Of a stretch of DNA of 64,000 nucleotides, positions 41,047 to 50,224 are shown in pieces. The notes beneath the pieces are model-generated. The model made no database searches, had not been told where the DNA came from, and saw only the letters and a program-made list of their open reading frames with translations. This stretch comes from Clostridium sp. (lineage in GTDB: Bacteria > Bacillota > Clostridia > Lachnospirales > Lachnospiraceae). The translations under genes were made by a program, and so were the position numbers. Location of the stretch: positions 33,969-97,968 of the forward strand of contig JAMPFS010000003.1 in assembly GCA_023664325.1 (NCBI GenBank), read 5' to 3'. Each line of letters begins with the position of its first letter. Position 1 is the stretch's first letter.

Positions 41047-42933
41047 ATGCAGACAGAGAAACACAGAGGCAAAAAAATCGAAAAGAGAATAGTTATATAT
41101 ATTATATTAGATATTATAGTTGTTTTTGCAGTATATGGGTTGGCTTTGTGGATTGTATATAACTGCGATACGGAAATAATACCGATAAAATCTGTATATA
41201 GCTGGTTAGGATATGCACCTTTTAATTGTATAGTAACAATTTTGATTTTAAGTATGCTGAGGCAGTATCATACTATATGGAAATTTGCTGGGATTCAGGA
41301 TTTTCTTCGTGTTACAATTGCTGTTGTTGTGTCAATAATAACACATATTATAGTGATGCAGAATTTTTTAAATAGAATGCCGGTAGCATATTATGTAATA
41401 GGCGGATTGTTAGAATATTTGTGTTTGCTGATTATTCGTTTTTCTGGTATGGTGTATTTATTTTTACAGGAACGTATGGGCTTCAGATATGTAGATGATT
41501 ATGCATATAAAAATACATTGATTATTGGTGCAGGGGAAGCTGGAAAGATTATTTTGGATGAGTTTTTGAGGAATTCCATGCAGCATACCAAAATATGTTG
41601 TTTTATTGATGATAATAAAGAACTACATGGAAAATATTTAGGCGGTATTCCTGTTGTGGGCGGCAGAGACGATATTTTAAAGAGTGTGGAATATTATCAT
41701 GTAGATTTGATTTTGTTTGCGATTCCTTCTGCAACAGCGGTTCAAAAAAGAGATATTCTTAATATATGCAAAGAGTCTGGTTGTGATCTGCGTACATTGC
41801 CGGGTATTTATCAGTTGGTAAATGGTGATGTTAGCATTAGTGATTTAAAAGAGGTATCTGTTGAAGATTTATTAGGTCGGGAACCAATTAAGGTAGAATT
41901 AGAGCAGATTCTTCAAAATATTGAAGGGAGAAAAGTACTGGTTACTGGTGGTGGTGGCTCGATTGGCAGTGAATTATGCCGGCAGATAGCAGGGCATAAC
42001 CCTAAACAGCTTATTATTTTTGATATATATGAAAATAATGCGTACGATATTCAGCAGGAATTAAAAGAAGCGTATCCGTCTTTAGAATTGGTGGTTTTAA
42101 TTGGTTCTGTAAGAGATGATTGCAGAATGCGTCAGGTATTTGAAATTTATCGTCCACAGCTTGTGTATCATGCAGCAGCACATAAACATGTACCTTTAAT
42201 GGAAGACAGTCCCTGTGAATCTATAAAAAACAATGTGTTTGGAACATATAATGTAGCGAAAACTGCAAAGGAATACCAGGTGGAGAGATTTGTTCTGATT
42301 AGCACAGATAAGGCAGTGAATCCAACCAATATCATGGGAGCGAGTAAAAGACTTTGTGAGATGATTATTCAGATGATGGATAAGGAGTGTAAGCAAAGCG
42401 GACAGGCTACAGATTATGTTGCGGTACGTTTTGGCAATGTTTTAGGCAGTAATGGAAGTGTAGTTCCCTTATTTCGTAAGCAAATTGAGAGAGGGGGACC
42501 TGTTACGGTTACCCATCCTGATATAATAAGATATTTTATGACCATTCCGGAAGCGGTTTCTTTAGTGTTACAGGCGGGGGCATATGCCAAGGGTGGAGAA
42601 ATTTTCATATTGGATATGGGAGAGCCTGTAAAAATAGATGATTTAGCAAGAAATCTGATTAAATTATCCGGATATACACCGGATATTGATATACCGATTA
42701 TATATACAGGTTTGCGTCCTGGTGAGAAGCTTTATGAAGAAAAATTAATGGCAGAAGAGGGGATTCGGACAACACCTAATAACATGATTCATATTGCAAA
42801 GCCAATACCCTTTGATGTGCCGCAGTTTTGTGACCAGTTATTTGTTTTGCAGGAGTTGTGTCAAGATAATCAGGAGTTAGCGACAAAAGAGAAAGTAGCA
42901 CAAATGGCAGGCACTTATCAGTGTGAGAGATAA
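41047..42933 (+). CDS. Membrane UDP-GlcNAc 4,6-dehydratase/CapD-like protein
   Basis: 628 residues. Four N-terminal membrane segments fall within about 15-135 (IVIYIILDIIVVFAVYGLAL, FNCIVTILILSML, VTIAVVVSIITHIIVM, VIGGLLEYLCLLII). A CoA-binding-like Rossmann domain follows (TLIIGAGEAGKIILDEF, about 157-173), then a short-chain dehydrogenase domain with VLVTGGGGSIGSELCRQI (about 297-314) and STDKAVNPTNIMGASKRL (about 418-435; Met replaces the usual Tyr, as in other large PglF/CapD dehydratases). It makes a 4-keto-6-deoxy sugar used for bacillosamine, FucNAc, QuiNAc or related sugars. Confidence 0.9.
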   Translation: MQTEKHRGKKIEKRIVIYIILDIIVVFAVYGLALWIVYNCDTEIIPIKSVYSWLGYAPFNCIVTILILSMLRQYHTIWKFAGIQDFLRVTIAVVVSIITHIIVMQNFLNRMPVAYYVIGGLLEYLCLLIIRFSGMVYLFLQERMGFRYVDDYAYKNTLIIGAGEAGKIILDEFLRNSMQHTKICCFIDDNKELHGKYLGGIPVVGGRDDILKSVEYYHVDLILFAIPSATAVQKRDILNICKESGCDLRTLPGIYQLVNGDVSISDLKEVSVEDLLGREPIKVELEQILQNIEGRKVLVTGGGGSIGSELCRQIAGHNPKQLIIFDIYENNAYDIQQELKEAYPSLELVVLIGSVRDDCRMRQVFEIYRPQLVYHAAAHKHVPLMEDSPCESIKNNVFGTYNVAKTAKEYQVERFVLISTDKAVNPTNIMGASKRLCEMIIQMMDKECKQSGQATDYVAVRFGNVLGSNGSVVPLFRKQIERGGPVTVTHPDIIRYFMTIPEAVSLVLQAGAYAKGGEIFILDMGEPVKIDDLARNLIKLSGYTPDIDIPIIYTGLRPGEKLYEEKLMAEEGIRTTPNNMIHIAKPIPFDVPQFCDQLFVLQELCQDNQELATKEKVAQMAGTYQCER

Positions 42934-42946
42934 TGCAGGTGGGAAA

Positions 42947-43768
42947 ATGAGTTTGAAATTAATGTATATTACAAACAATGTAGAGGTTGCAAAAATTGCA
43001 GAGCAGGCAGGTGTTGACCGGATTTGGATTGACTTAGAGAAACTTGGAAAAGAGGAACGCCAAAAAGGTGATACAGTAAAATCTAACCATTGCATAGGTG
43101 ATATAGGCAGTATTAAACCATATCTAAGGAAAGCGAAGCTTATGGTGAGAGTAAATCCAATTCATTCACAATCTAAAACAGAAATTCAACAGGTTATTCG
43201 GGCTGGTGCAGATATAATTATGCTTCCATATTATCAAACTGTTGATGAGGTGAAGAAATTTTTATGCTATGTTAGTGGCAAGTGCAGGACGTGTTTGCTT
43301 TTGGAAACAAGACAGGCACATGAATGTTTAAAAGAAACATTGAAATTAGATGGAATTGATGAAATGTATATAGGATTAAATGACTTACATTTATCTTATA
43401 AAAAAAAGTTTATGTTTGAACTGTTGACTGATGGAACCGTATATGACATAACGACACAATTTTGTAATGTCAATATGCCATTTGGACTTGGCGGGATTGC
43501 AAGATTGGGAGTAGGTACATTACCTGCGGATTATATTATCGCAGAGCATTATCGATTGGGCAGTTCCAGTGCGATTTTATCAAGAAGCTTCTGTAGGGCA
43601 GAGGAGTACCAGAATCATCCGAAAGAATTCGAAAGGCAATTCAAGGAGGAAGTGAAACGTATTCGGGATTACGAGAAAAAATTACAGTTGAAAACGGAAA
43701 GCTTTTTTGAAGAGAATTACATAGAAATGAAACATAGGATAGAAGAAATAGTGGCAGGAGTAATGTAA
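42947..43768 (+). CDS. HpcH/HpaI aldolase (citrate lyase beta)-like protein
   Basis: 273 residues from ATG 42947 (AGGTGGG upstream). The TIM-barrel pattern includes DRIWIDLEKLGKEERQ (about 25-40), LMVRVNP (Arg of the substrate site), GADIIMLPYYQTVDEVKKF (about 91-109), CLLLETRQA and MYIGLNDLHLSY. These fit the PEP/pyruvate-binding HpcH/HpaI superfamily with D/E metal ligands. It starts just after the dehydratase stop and its own stop overlaps the next gene (TAATG). It could make or break a C-C bond in a small side-chain precursor; the substrate is unknown. Confidence 0.75.
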   Translation: MSLKLMYITNNVEVAKIAEQAGVDRIWIDLEKLGKEERQKGDTVKSNHCIGDIGSIKPYLRKAKLMVRVNPIHSQSKTEIQQVIRAGADIIMLPYYQTVDEVKKFLCYVSGKCRTCLLLETRQAHECLKETLKLDGIDEMYIGLNDLHLSYKKKFMFELLTDGTVYDITTQFCNVNMPFGLGGIARLGVGTLPADYIIAEHYRLGSSSAILSRSFCRAEEYQNHPKEFERQFKEEVKRIRDYEKKLQLKTESFFEENYIEMKHRIEEIVAGVM

Positions 43769-44997
43769 TGTTAAGTTTATCAAGTGAATGGATTAAAAAA
43801 ATAGAGAGGCAATATGGTGAATCATTTTATTTGCTGGATACAGGAATATTTAAGCAGAATTTTTTGGGATTACAGGAAGCAATGCATCAATATTACCCCA
43901 AAGTGATTATTTCATACTCGTATAAAACAAACTATATTCCAAGATTGTGTAGTGTTGTAAACGAGTTGGGGGGATACGCAGAGGTTGTATCTGATATGGA
44001 GCGGGAACTGGCATTACGTCTTGGCGTACCACATAATAAGATTGTATTCAATGGTCCGTATAAGAAACAGGAAGCCGTTGAACAGGCGATACTGGCAGGC
44101 GAGATAGTGAATATAGATTCCCAATATGATTTTTCTATTGTTCAGGATTTGGCAAAGAAAAATCCAAAATCTGATTTTACTATTGGTATACGATGTAACT
44201 TTGATGTGAATGATGGTGTCCGTTCCCGTTTTGGTTTTGATATTGAGTCGGATGAATTTATGAATGTTCTTTATGAAATAGATAATATTCCGAATTTGAG
44301 AGTAAATGGGTTACATTGCCATTTTGCATCGCGCAATATTGATGTTTGGAAAAACAAGGTTTCAGGGATATTGGATTTGGTTCAAAAAATGAGTTCTCTT
44401 TCGTTAGATTATATTTCTGTAGGCGGAGGAATATTTGGTAAAATGGAGGAATCCTTAAAGCAGCAATTTACAGGAAGAATACCAGACTTCGGTGAATATG
44501 CGGAGGTGATTGCCAAGCCCTTTGCAGAATATTTTAAAGATTTTTCAGAAGACAGGAAACCAATTCTGTTTTTGGAACCAGGAAGTGCCCTTGCAGGGGA
44601 TGCCATGCGGTTTGCTGCAAAAATTGTAAGTATTAAGAATATCCGGGGCGAGCCTATTGCGACTCTGCTTGGCAGTGTATATAATATTAACCCTACGTTA
44701 AACGGAAAAAATCCACCAATACAGATTGTACATTCCGATGGGAAGGAGAGTTTGTATACTGATTTGGATTTCGCTGGTTATACATGTATTGAATCTGATT
44801 ATTTGTATAGAGGGTATACTGGTAATCTGGCGGTGGGTGATTATGTGGTGTTTGGAAATATAGGTTCCTATTCCGTTGTGTTAAAGCCACCATTTATTTT
44901 GCCTAATTTTCCTGTTTTAGAATTGGAGGGGGAGAAAGTGAAGTTGGTTAAGCGGGCAGAAGTGTTTGAGGATATATTTGGGAGTTATATGTTGTAG
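43768..44997 (+). CDS. Type III PLP-dependent decarboxylase-like protein (LysA/NspC-like)
   Basis: 409 residues. The PLP-lysine segment is VIISYSYKTNYIPRLC (about 48-63, like the AVKxN of DAP/ornithine decarboxylases). HCHFASRNID (about 180-189) is the conserved HxG/S region, GGGIFGKM (about 218-225) is a phosphate-binding loop, and FLEPGSALAGDA supplies the EPGR-like motif, here EPGS. The substituted Arg and context outside lysine biosynthesis point to a specialised amino acid or amino-sugar acid substrate. Translation is coupled to the aldolase by overlap. Confidence 0.75.
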   Translation: MLSLSSEWIKKIERQYGESFYLLDTGIFKQNFLGLQEAMHQYYPKVIISYSYKTNYIPRLCSVVNELGGYAEVVSDMERELALRLGVPHNKIVFNGPYKKQEAVEQAILAGEIVNIDSQYDFSIVQDLAKKNPKSDFTIGIRCNFDVNDGVRSRFGFDIESDEFMNVLYEIDNIPNLRVNGLHCHFASRNIDVWKNKVSGILDLVQKMSSLSLDYISVGGGIFGKMEESLKQQFTGRIPDFGEYAEVIAKPFAEYFKDFSEDRKPILFLEPGSALAGDAMRFAAKIVSIKNIRGEPIATLLGSVYNINPTLNGKNPPIQIVHSDGKESLYTDLDFAGYTCIESDYLYRGYTGNLAVGDYVVFGNIGSYSVVLKPPFILPNFPVLELEGEKVKLVKRAEVFEDIFGSYML

Positions 44998-45012
44998 AAA
45001 AGAGTGTGAAAA

Positions 45013-46021
45013 ATGTGGAGAGAATTTTACAAACGTTTAGATGGGGTCTTGAGACCGATACGAAACAAAAATATAATCATTTATGGTGCCGATGGTGTGT
45101 TTTTACAATGGTTTTGTGAGAAATTTTATCATAAATCTGTCAAGTGTATCATTGATCGGTGGCAGAATGACTGCTATGCACATATACTTCACTTGATGTC
45201 CTTATATTATATATGGAATGAAGAAGATGTGATTATTAATGTAAAACCTTCGCTACTTGGTCCGAAAGAAGAGTTTTTGGCGATTGGTGAGGACTGGACA
45301 AAAGTATTATATAAAGAAGAGCAAATTATCAATTTATGGGATATACTGTACGATGGCTGTCAAGAAAAAGAAAGAGGGATTACGTTTTATGATTATGTAG
45401 AGTATAAAAAAGGTATTCAATTATTAAGCACAATTCGTAGAAGTGAAGTAAAAGGAGAACATGCGCATGGTTATTATCCGACAGACTATAGGCTTCTATA
45501 TGATATTTTTATGGACTCCAATTCTTTTAGTTGTGAAGATGCAATTCTTGATATAGGTTGCGGAAAAGGGGCTAGTTTGATTGCATTATGGAATTTGGGA
45601 TTTCATACTTTAGGTGGAGTTGAATATACAGATGATGTGTTTGATATCTTGGTTGACAATATGGAGAAAATGGGGATGCCCAAGAAAATATATGAAGTTG
45701 AATATGACTATACTGGGGGGGGGGTATAGTCGTGGCGATGTGGTGAGATGTTATCATGGAGATGCTTCTCGAATGGTAGAAGTATTAGATTTTTATAATG
45801 TCTTCTATTTATTCAATCCCTTTTCTTATTATTTGTTTTCGAGAGTATTTAAGCATATAGTGGAGAGTATAAAGCGCAATCCAAGAATGGTCAAGATAGT
45901 ATACGCGGAACCAATGTGTCATTCATTGATACTAAATTCTGGTTATTTTCAATTGGAAAGAGAGATCGGGATAAATTATGGAGGAATTACATATAATGCT
46001 AATATTTATATCAGTAAATGA
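45013..46021 (+). pseudogene. SAM-dependent methyltransferase split at a G10 tract (phase-variable candidate)
   Basis: The first frame (45013-45729, 238 residues) has an N-terminal Rossmann-like part (NIIIYGADGVFLQWF, 19-33) and methyltransferase motif I ILDIGCGKGASLIALWN (about 178-194), then ends abruptly at TGGGV plus stop inside a run of ten G. The rest of the domain (YSRGDVVRCYHGDASRMVEVLDF onward) continues in the next frame to 46021. Removing one G (nine in total) would join the frames into a 335-residue protein. The second half is intact, without other stops, so the break is recent or reversible. It is translated OFF in this sequence unless slippage occurs. Confidence 0.8.
45715..45724 (+). 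repeat. Poly-G tract (10 G) inside the methyltransferase gene
   Basis: TACT is followed by ten consecutive G and then TATAG. In this AT-rich gene such a run is exceptional. Its position is exactly where the reading frame breaks, which is the structure of a slipped-strand phase-variation switch. A homopolymer sequencing error is the main alternative. Confidence 0.9.
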
Positions 46022-46084
46022 GCATAAAATGGAAAAATGTGCAGAAGAAAAATAACAGAAAGACTGAATAGGAGAGATTAGATT

Positions 46085-47020
46085 ATGAATACTTCGATCG
46101 AGAATCGTTTGATCTGGTTAAATGGAGAGCTTGTACATTTGCCGGATGCAAGAATTAATGTATTATCCCCAACTTCACAGTTTGGTGCGAATGTATTTGA
46201 AGGAATCCGTTGTTACTGGAATGAGGAACGGCAGCAATTGTATGCTTTCCGATTAGATGATCATTATCGAAGATTAGAGGAATCTATAAAATTATTTCGT
46301 ATAAGGCCGAAATATATAACAGATGATTTTAGACAGGCACTTTTAGATGTTGTGCGTGCAAATGATTATCGAGAAGACATTGCTGTACGCCAGACAGTGT
46401 TTTTGGATGGTTTTGGTACATGGAGTTCCAGGGAGCCAGTCGGAATGTTTGTTGCACCAGTGCCTAAGAGGCGGATTGAATATAGTGATGATACAGGATT
46501 AACATGCGGAATTAGTTCATGGCAGAGGATCAGTGATAGGAATCTTTCGCCAAGGGCTAAGGTAGGTGCAAATTATATTAACAGCCGTATGGCTCAGCTT
46601 GAGGCTATAGAACATGGTTATCAAACAGCTATATTTCTAAATGAGCAAGGAAAAGTTGCAGAAGGACCAGGGTCTTGTTTGTTTATGGTAAGGAATGGAA
46701 AATTGATTACACCACCGTTAACTGCTTCCATCTTAGATAGTATTACAAGGAAAACGTTGATAGAATTGGCGAAAACAGAGATGCAGCTTGAGGTAATAGA
46801 AAGGGATATTGACCGGACAGAATTATATTTGGCAGATGAGGTGTTTTTGTGCGGATCAGCAGTAGAAGTATCGTCAATAAGATCAGTTGATGGGTATATG
46901 ATTGGCAGTGGCATGATAGGGAATATTACAGGCAAGCTTCATGATATTTATATACAAACTGTGACGGGAGAGTTATCTGCATATATGGATTGGCTGTATC
47001 CGGTATATCAGAATAGCTAA
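46085..47020 (+). CDS. Class IV aminotransferase (branched-chain aminotransferase-like)
   Basis: 311 residues, like IlvE/Dat. LIWLNGELVHLPDARINVLSPTSQFGANVFEGIRCYW (about 9-45, shown here as the family N-terminus) leads to the PLP-lysine in RAKVGANYINSRMAQLEA (about 158-175), and GYQTAIFLNEQGKVAEGPGSCLFMV (about 178-202) is the class IV C-terminal motif. It is not beside other ilv genes, so it probably supplies or uses an amino acid for a glycan side chain, or makes a D-amino acid. ATG follows AGGAGAG. Confidence 0.82.
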   Translation: MNTSIENRLIWLNGELVHLPDARINVLSPTSQFGANVFEGIRCYWNEERQQLYAFRLDDHYRRLEESIKLFRIRPKYITDDFRQALLDVVRANDYREDIAVRQTVFLDGFGTWSSREPVGMFVAPVPKRRIEYSDDTGLTCGISSWQRISDRNLSPRAKVGANYINSRMAQLEAIEHGYQTAIFLNEQGKVAEGPGSCLFMVRNGKLITPPLTASILDSITRKTLIELAKTEMQLEVIERDIDRTELYLADEVFLCGSAVEVSSIRSVDGYMIGSGMIGNITGKLHDIYIQTVTGELSAYMDWLYPVYQNS

Positions 47021-47048
47021 AAAGGCATAGTGGATACAAGGTAAATAA

Positions 47049-47078
47049 CTGGCAAAAAGCATTCTTGTATGCTATAAT
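47049..47078 (+). promoter_or_regulatory. SigA-type extended -10 promoter
   Basis: CTGGCA at 47049-47054, 18-base spacer, TGCTATAAT with TATAAT at 47073-47078. It starts a new transcript for the glycosyltransferase at 47148 and probably the genes after it. Confidence 0.65.
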
Positions 47079-47147
47079 ATTTTGGGTGGATAATATTCAA
47101 TTATGAGTTATAGATTTTAGCTAATATAAAGATTTTGGAGGAATAAC

Positions 47148-48083
47148 ATGTACGAAATTAAGGATTTAGGATATATGAATGATGAAATAGATGATGGTCC
47201 TCTTGTATCCATATGTCTTTTGACATACCATCATGCAAAGTATATTGAAGATAGTATTCGGTCAGTTTTAAGACAGACATATCCGCATATTGAATTGCTC
47301 GTGTTAGACGATGCTTCGCCTGACAACACAGTTGAACTGATTACTCGGTTTGAAAGTGAGTTGGAAGAAAAGAACATTGAATTTATTTTTATAAAACATA
47401 GTATAAATACTGGAAATGAACCGATGAATGTCAATGAATTGATAAAAAAGGCATCGGGGAAATATATAAAATTAATGAGTGGAGATGATATTCTACTGGA
47501 TGATTGCATTGCATCTTTAGTGGAATTCATTGAACGTAGGAATTGTTCTGTTGTGTACAGCAATGCTTATTTTGTAAATGATGATTATAAGTACGGTGAC
47601 AGATTTAATCATGAAAAATGTTTGAAGAACCACCATGAAGTTCCTATGGATAGTATGTTTGATAGGTTGTTAAAAGCGAATTTTGTTCAATCGACTACCG
47701 TCATGTTGAAAAGAGAGATATATGATAAATATGGAATGAATGATGAAAGCTTGGGTTACTCGGATTATGATATGTGGTTAAGACTTGCTGGCAGAGAGCC
47801 GTTTGGCTACTTAGATAAGGCGTTGTTATTATATAGAAAATCAGAAACAGGTCTATCTAACTTCAGTACAAAGGCAAAGTTTTTACTGAATTATAATACA
47901 ACAGTTAAAATATTAAACAAACATTTGAAAAGGAAACCTCCTTTTGAGAGAGAGGATTATATAATCACATTTTATAAAGAATGGGCAGAGAAAGCCAAAT
48001 TAGCACATTATTATAGTATATTTTTAATGATAGAGTTCAGATTATTTCTTCGAATTATAAAATATAAAAATAGAGAAAAATAA
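47148..48083 (+). CDS. Family 2 glycosyltransferase
   Basis: 311 residues. The GT-A N-terminus is textbook: VSICLLTYHHAKYIEDSIRSVLRQTYPHIELLVLDDASPDNT begins near residue 20, GKYIKLMSGDDILLDDCI (about 104-121) holds the metal-binding DD, and YSDYDMWLRLAGREPFGYLD (about 204-223) is the acceptor-side motif. It is cytoplasmic, with no membrane helix. ATG follows TTGGAGG. It is the first gene after a clear SigA promoter. The sugar transferred is unknown. Confidence 0.88.
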   Translation: MYEIKDLGYMNDEIDDGPLVSICLLTYHHAKYIEDSIRSVLRQTYPHIELLVLDDASPDNTVELITRFESELEEKNIEFIFIKHSINTGNEPMNVNELIKKASGKYIKLMSGDDILLDDCIASLVEFIERRNCSVVYSNAYFVNDDYKYGDRFNHEKCLKNHHEVPMDSMFDRLLKANFVQSTTVMLKREIYDKYGMNDESLGYSDYDMWLRLAGREPFGYLDKALLLYRKSETGLSNFSTKAKFLLNYNTTVKILNKHLKRKPPFEREDYIITFYKEWAEKAKLAHYYSIFLMIEFRLFLRIIKYKNREK

Positions 48084-48165
48084 TTGCACATGAGTATTCG
48101 AATATTATATTTAGAATCTTGTTATGCTTGTTAAATTATTAAAGTAAAAAGTGGAGGAGGATACG

Positions 48166-49644
48166 ATGGAAAAAACTAAAATTGTTTTATATGGTGCATC
48201 TTTGACAGGTCAAATGGCCTTAAATTTTTATGGTAGGGAAAGGGTAAGATATTTTTGTGATGGAGATAAAAATAAGATTGGTACATTTGTCGATGGGGTT
48301 GAAGTAATAAGCAAGGAACATTTAGTTCAGATTAAAGACGAAGTTGAGCTGGTGATAACAAGCAATAAATACGAGGCAATTATGAAGGATTTAAACAGGC
48401 TGGGGATATTTGGTTATAAAGTATTTGATGTTAAGAAATCTCCCTACAATCCTGAAGAATATAATAATTTTAAAAATACAATCCGTCAAATAAATGCACA
48501 ATATTTTGAAGAAAAATCGGATTCATTATGTGATGAAACGTTTTCGGTTAATATTAAGGGCAGAAAAATAGTTTTTGTTCTTTATTCGCATGTTGATTGG
48601 ATTGTGGTGGCATCTTTATTTAAGGCATCAGAAAATGAACACTGTTATTGTGTTGTTTTAAATCATAATTATGATTTGTTAAATGAGCTTAAGGCAAAAG
48701 GAATAGAAGCATATTATGCTGAAGACTATAATATAGAAGAAGATTTACCTGATGTAGTTATTTATAATAGTGACTGGTATGATTATAAAGGATTTTCAAT
48801 CGCTCCGGAAAATGCACGGAAATTTGCAAAAAAACTAGTATTGGTTCCTATCGATATGGTTATTTATGCGGGTCCTTCTATTCCTGAATTGGCTGAAACA
48901 TATTTAATGCAGAATGCAGACATGTGCTTTGTTAATCCTGATTTTTATCAGAAGTTTAAGCCTTACCAAAATAATCTTGTATTGGAAGGAAATCCTAAGT
49001 TTGATTACATATATGAAAAACTTTTCAATAAAGATGTGACGATTCCTAGTGAGTGGAAAAAGAAAATTGATAACAAGAAAGTAGTTATGTGGGCTACTTC
49101 CCATGGAATATATGGTAAAAATATATGTCCCAGTTATACTTTTGATTTATGGGTAAAAGATATTATAGATTATTTCAGAGAGCATAGGGAGTATGTTCTA
49201 ATCTTTCGACCGTCTGCTTTGATTTTTCAGGATTTGATTGCTAGTGGCATATGTACATATGATGAGTGTAAACATTTTGAGGAAATGTTTCAGCAGGAAA
49301 GTAATTTTATTTTTGACAATACACCAGATTATGGATTGGCATATAAGGTTTCGGATGCGCTGCTGTGTTGTCCGAATGGTATGTTACTCTCGTATCTTCC
49401 GACAAAGAAGCCGATTGTATATACAGCTACCTATAGGATGAATTATTCTTTTTCAGACCCGGAACTGATTCAAAATTATTATATAGCTAAAGATAGAGAA
49501 GAATTGGCACAATCTATGGAACTGATATTTAACCAGAATGATCCGTTATATGAAAAGCGTATGCAGACTCTTAAGCAATATGTACCATGTTTTGATGGAA
49601 AAATTGGAGAAAGGATTATGCAGAAGATACTCGCTTCTTTATAA
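48166..49644 (+). CDS. Rossmann module fused to CDP-glycerol glycerophosphotransferase-like domain
   Basis: 492 residues from ATG 48166 (GGAGGAGG upstream). Residues 3-100 form the module shared with neighbours (KIVLYGASLTGQMALNFYGR, YFCDGDKNKIGTFVDG, VELVITSNKYEAI). The C-terminal part is GT-B-like and recalls TagB/TagF proteins: VVMWATSHGIYGKN (about 305-318), YVLIFRPSALIFQDL, NFIFDNTPDYGLAYKVSDALLCCPNGMLLSYLPTKKPIVY (about 381-420). The usual HP and TDYSS residues are altered, so the donor may not be CDP-glycerol. It is the second protein of this type in the island. Confidence 0.7.
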   Translation: MEKTKIVLYGASLTGQMALNFYGRERVRYFCDGDKNKIGTFVDGVEVISKEHLVQIKDEVELVITSNKYEAIMKDLNRLGIFGYKVFDVKKSPYNPEEYNNFKNTIRQINAQYFEEKSDSLCDETFSVNIKGRKIVFVLYSHVDWIVVASLFKASENEHCYCVVLNHNYDLLNELKAKGIEAYYAEDYNIEEDLPDVVIYNSDWYDYKGFSIAPENARKFAKKLVLVPIDMVIYAGPSIPELAETYLMQNADMCFVNPDFYQKFKPYQNNLVLEGNPKFDYIYEKLFNKDVTIPSEWKKKIDNKKVVMWATSHGIYGKNICPSYTFDLWVKDIIDYFREHREYVLIFRPSALIFQDLIASGICTYDECKHFEEMFQQESNFIFDNTPDYGLAYKVSDALLCCPNGMLLSYLPTKKPIVYTATYRMNYSFSDPELIQNYYIAKDREELAQSMELIFNQNDPLYEKRMQTLKQYVPCFDGKIGERIMQKILASL

Positions 49645-49736
49645 TATATAGAACTATAAACATAAATGAACAGATTTTAATTATTTGTGATAAAAATCAG
49701 CTAGGGAAAGTAGATAAGTGTATTAGGAGGCGGGGT

Positions 49737-50135
49737 ATGCAGATTGTTAAGTATCAATTTCAACAGCATGGAGATGAAAGAGGACAGCTTATTGCACTAG
49801 AAGAATTTACGGATATTCCGTTTGAAATTAAACGTGTATATTATATGTATGACACAAAAGAAAGTGTGCGTAGAGGATATCATGCCCATAAGAATCTAGA
49901 ACAAATATTAGTTTGTATTCATGGTTCCTGCAAAGTATTATTGGATAATGGAGTAGAAAAGAAGAAAGTTTTTTTGGAGAAACCCTATGAAGGGCTATAT
50001 GTTCCCAATAATATTTGGAGAGAAATGTACGATTTTTCATCAGATGCCGTACTGATGTGTTTGGCGTCTGATATATATAAAGAGGAAGATTATATAAGAG
50101 ATTATGATGAGTTTCTACGATTTGTAAGTGGGTGA
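49737..50135 (+). CDS. dTDP-4-keto-6-deoxyhexose 3,4-ketoisomerase (FdtA-type cupin)
   Basis: 132 residues, the size of FdtA/QdtA. The cupin carries DERGQLIALEEFTDIPFEIKRVYY (about 14-37), RRGYHAHKNLEQILVCIHGSC (about 50-70; the two active-site His) and a C-terminal Asp/Tyr-rich tail. It isomerises dTDP-4-keto-6-deoxyglucose to the 3-keto form before transamination. A DegT aminotransferase and a hexapeptide acetyltransferase lie downstream, the classical route to 3-acetamido-3,6-dideoxyhexoses. The rmlA and rmlB genes needed for dTDP-4-keto-6-deoxyglucose are not in the window. Confidence 0.85.
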   Translation: MQIVKYQFQQHGDERGQLIALEEFTDIPFEIKRVYYMYDTKESVRRGYHAHKNLEQILVCIHGSCKVLLDNGVEKKKVFLEKPYEGLYVPNNIWREMYDFSSDAVLMCLASDIYKEEDYIRDYDEFLRFVSG

Positions 50136-50190
50136 AAGGGTTGTTATAACTTAAGGCTTGCGAAAATTTAAGTGCAAAAAGGAGAACAAA

Positions 50191-50208
50191 ATGATGGAGT
50201 TCAATTAA
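50191..50208 (+). other. Five-codon open reading frame (MMEFN) with its own ribosome binding site
   Basis: AAAAAGGAG at about 50176-50184 is followed by ATGATGGAGTTCAATTAA. It is either a leader minigene that couples ribosomes to the acetyltransferase ribosome binding site 3 bases after its stop, or the scar of a deleted gene. Confidence 0.35.
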
Positions 50209-50224
50209 GAAGGAGAAAACAGTG

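Noticed and set aside
45614..46021. Independent gene in the second frame after the G-tract
   Set aside because: Its first 30 codons are the frame-shifted shadow of the methyltransferase and there is no ribosome binding site. From the G-tract on it is the rest of the same domain.
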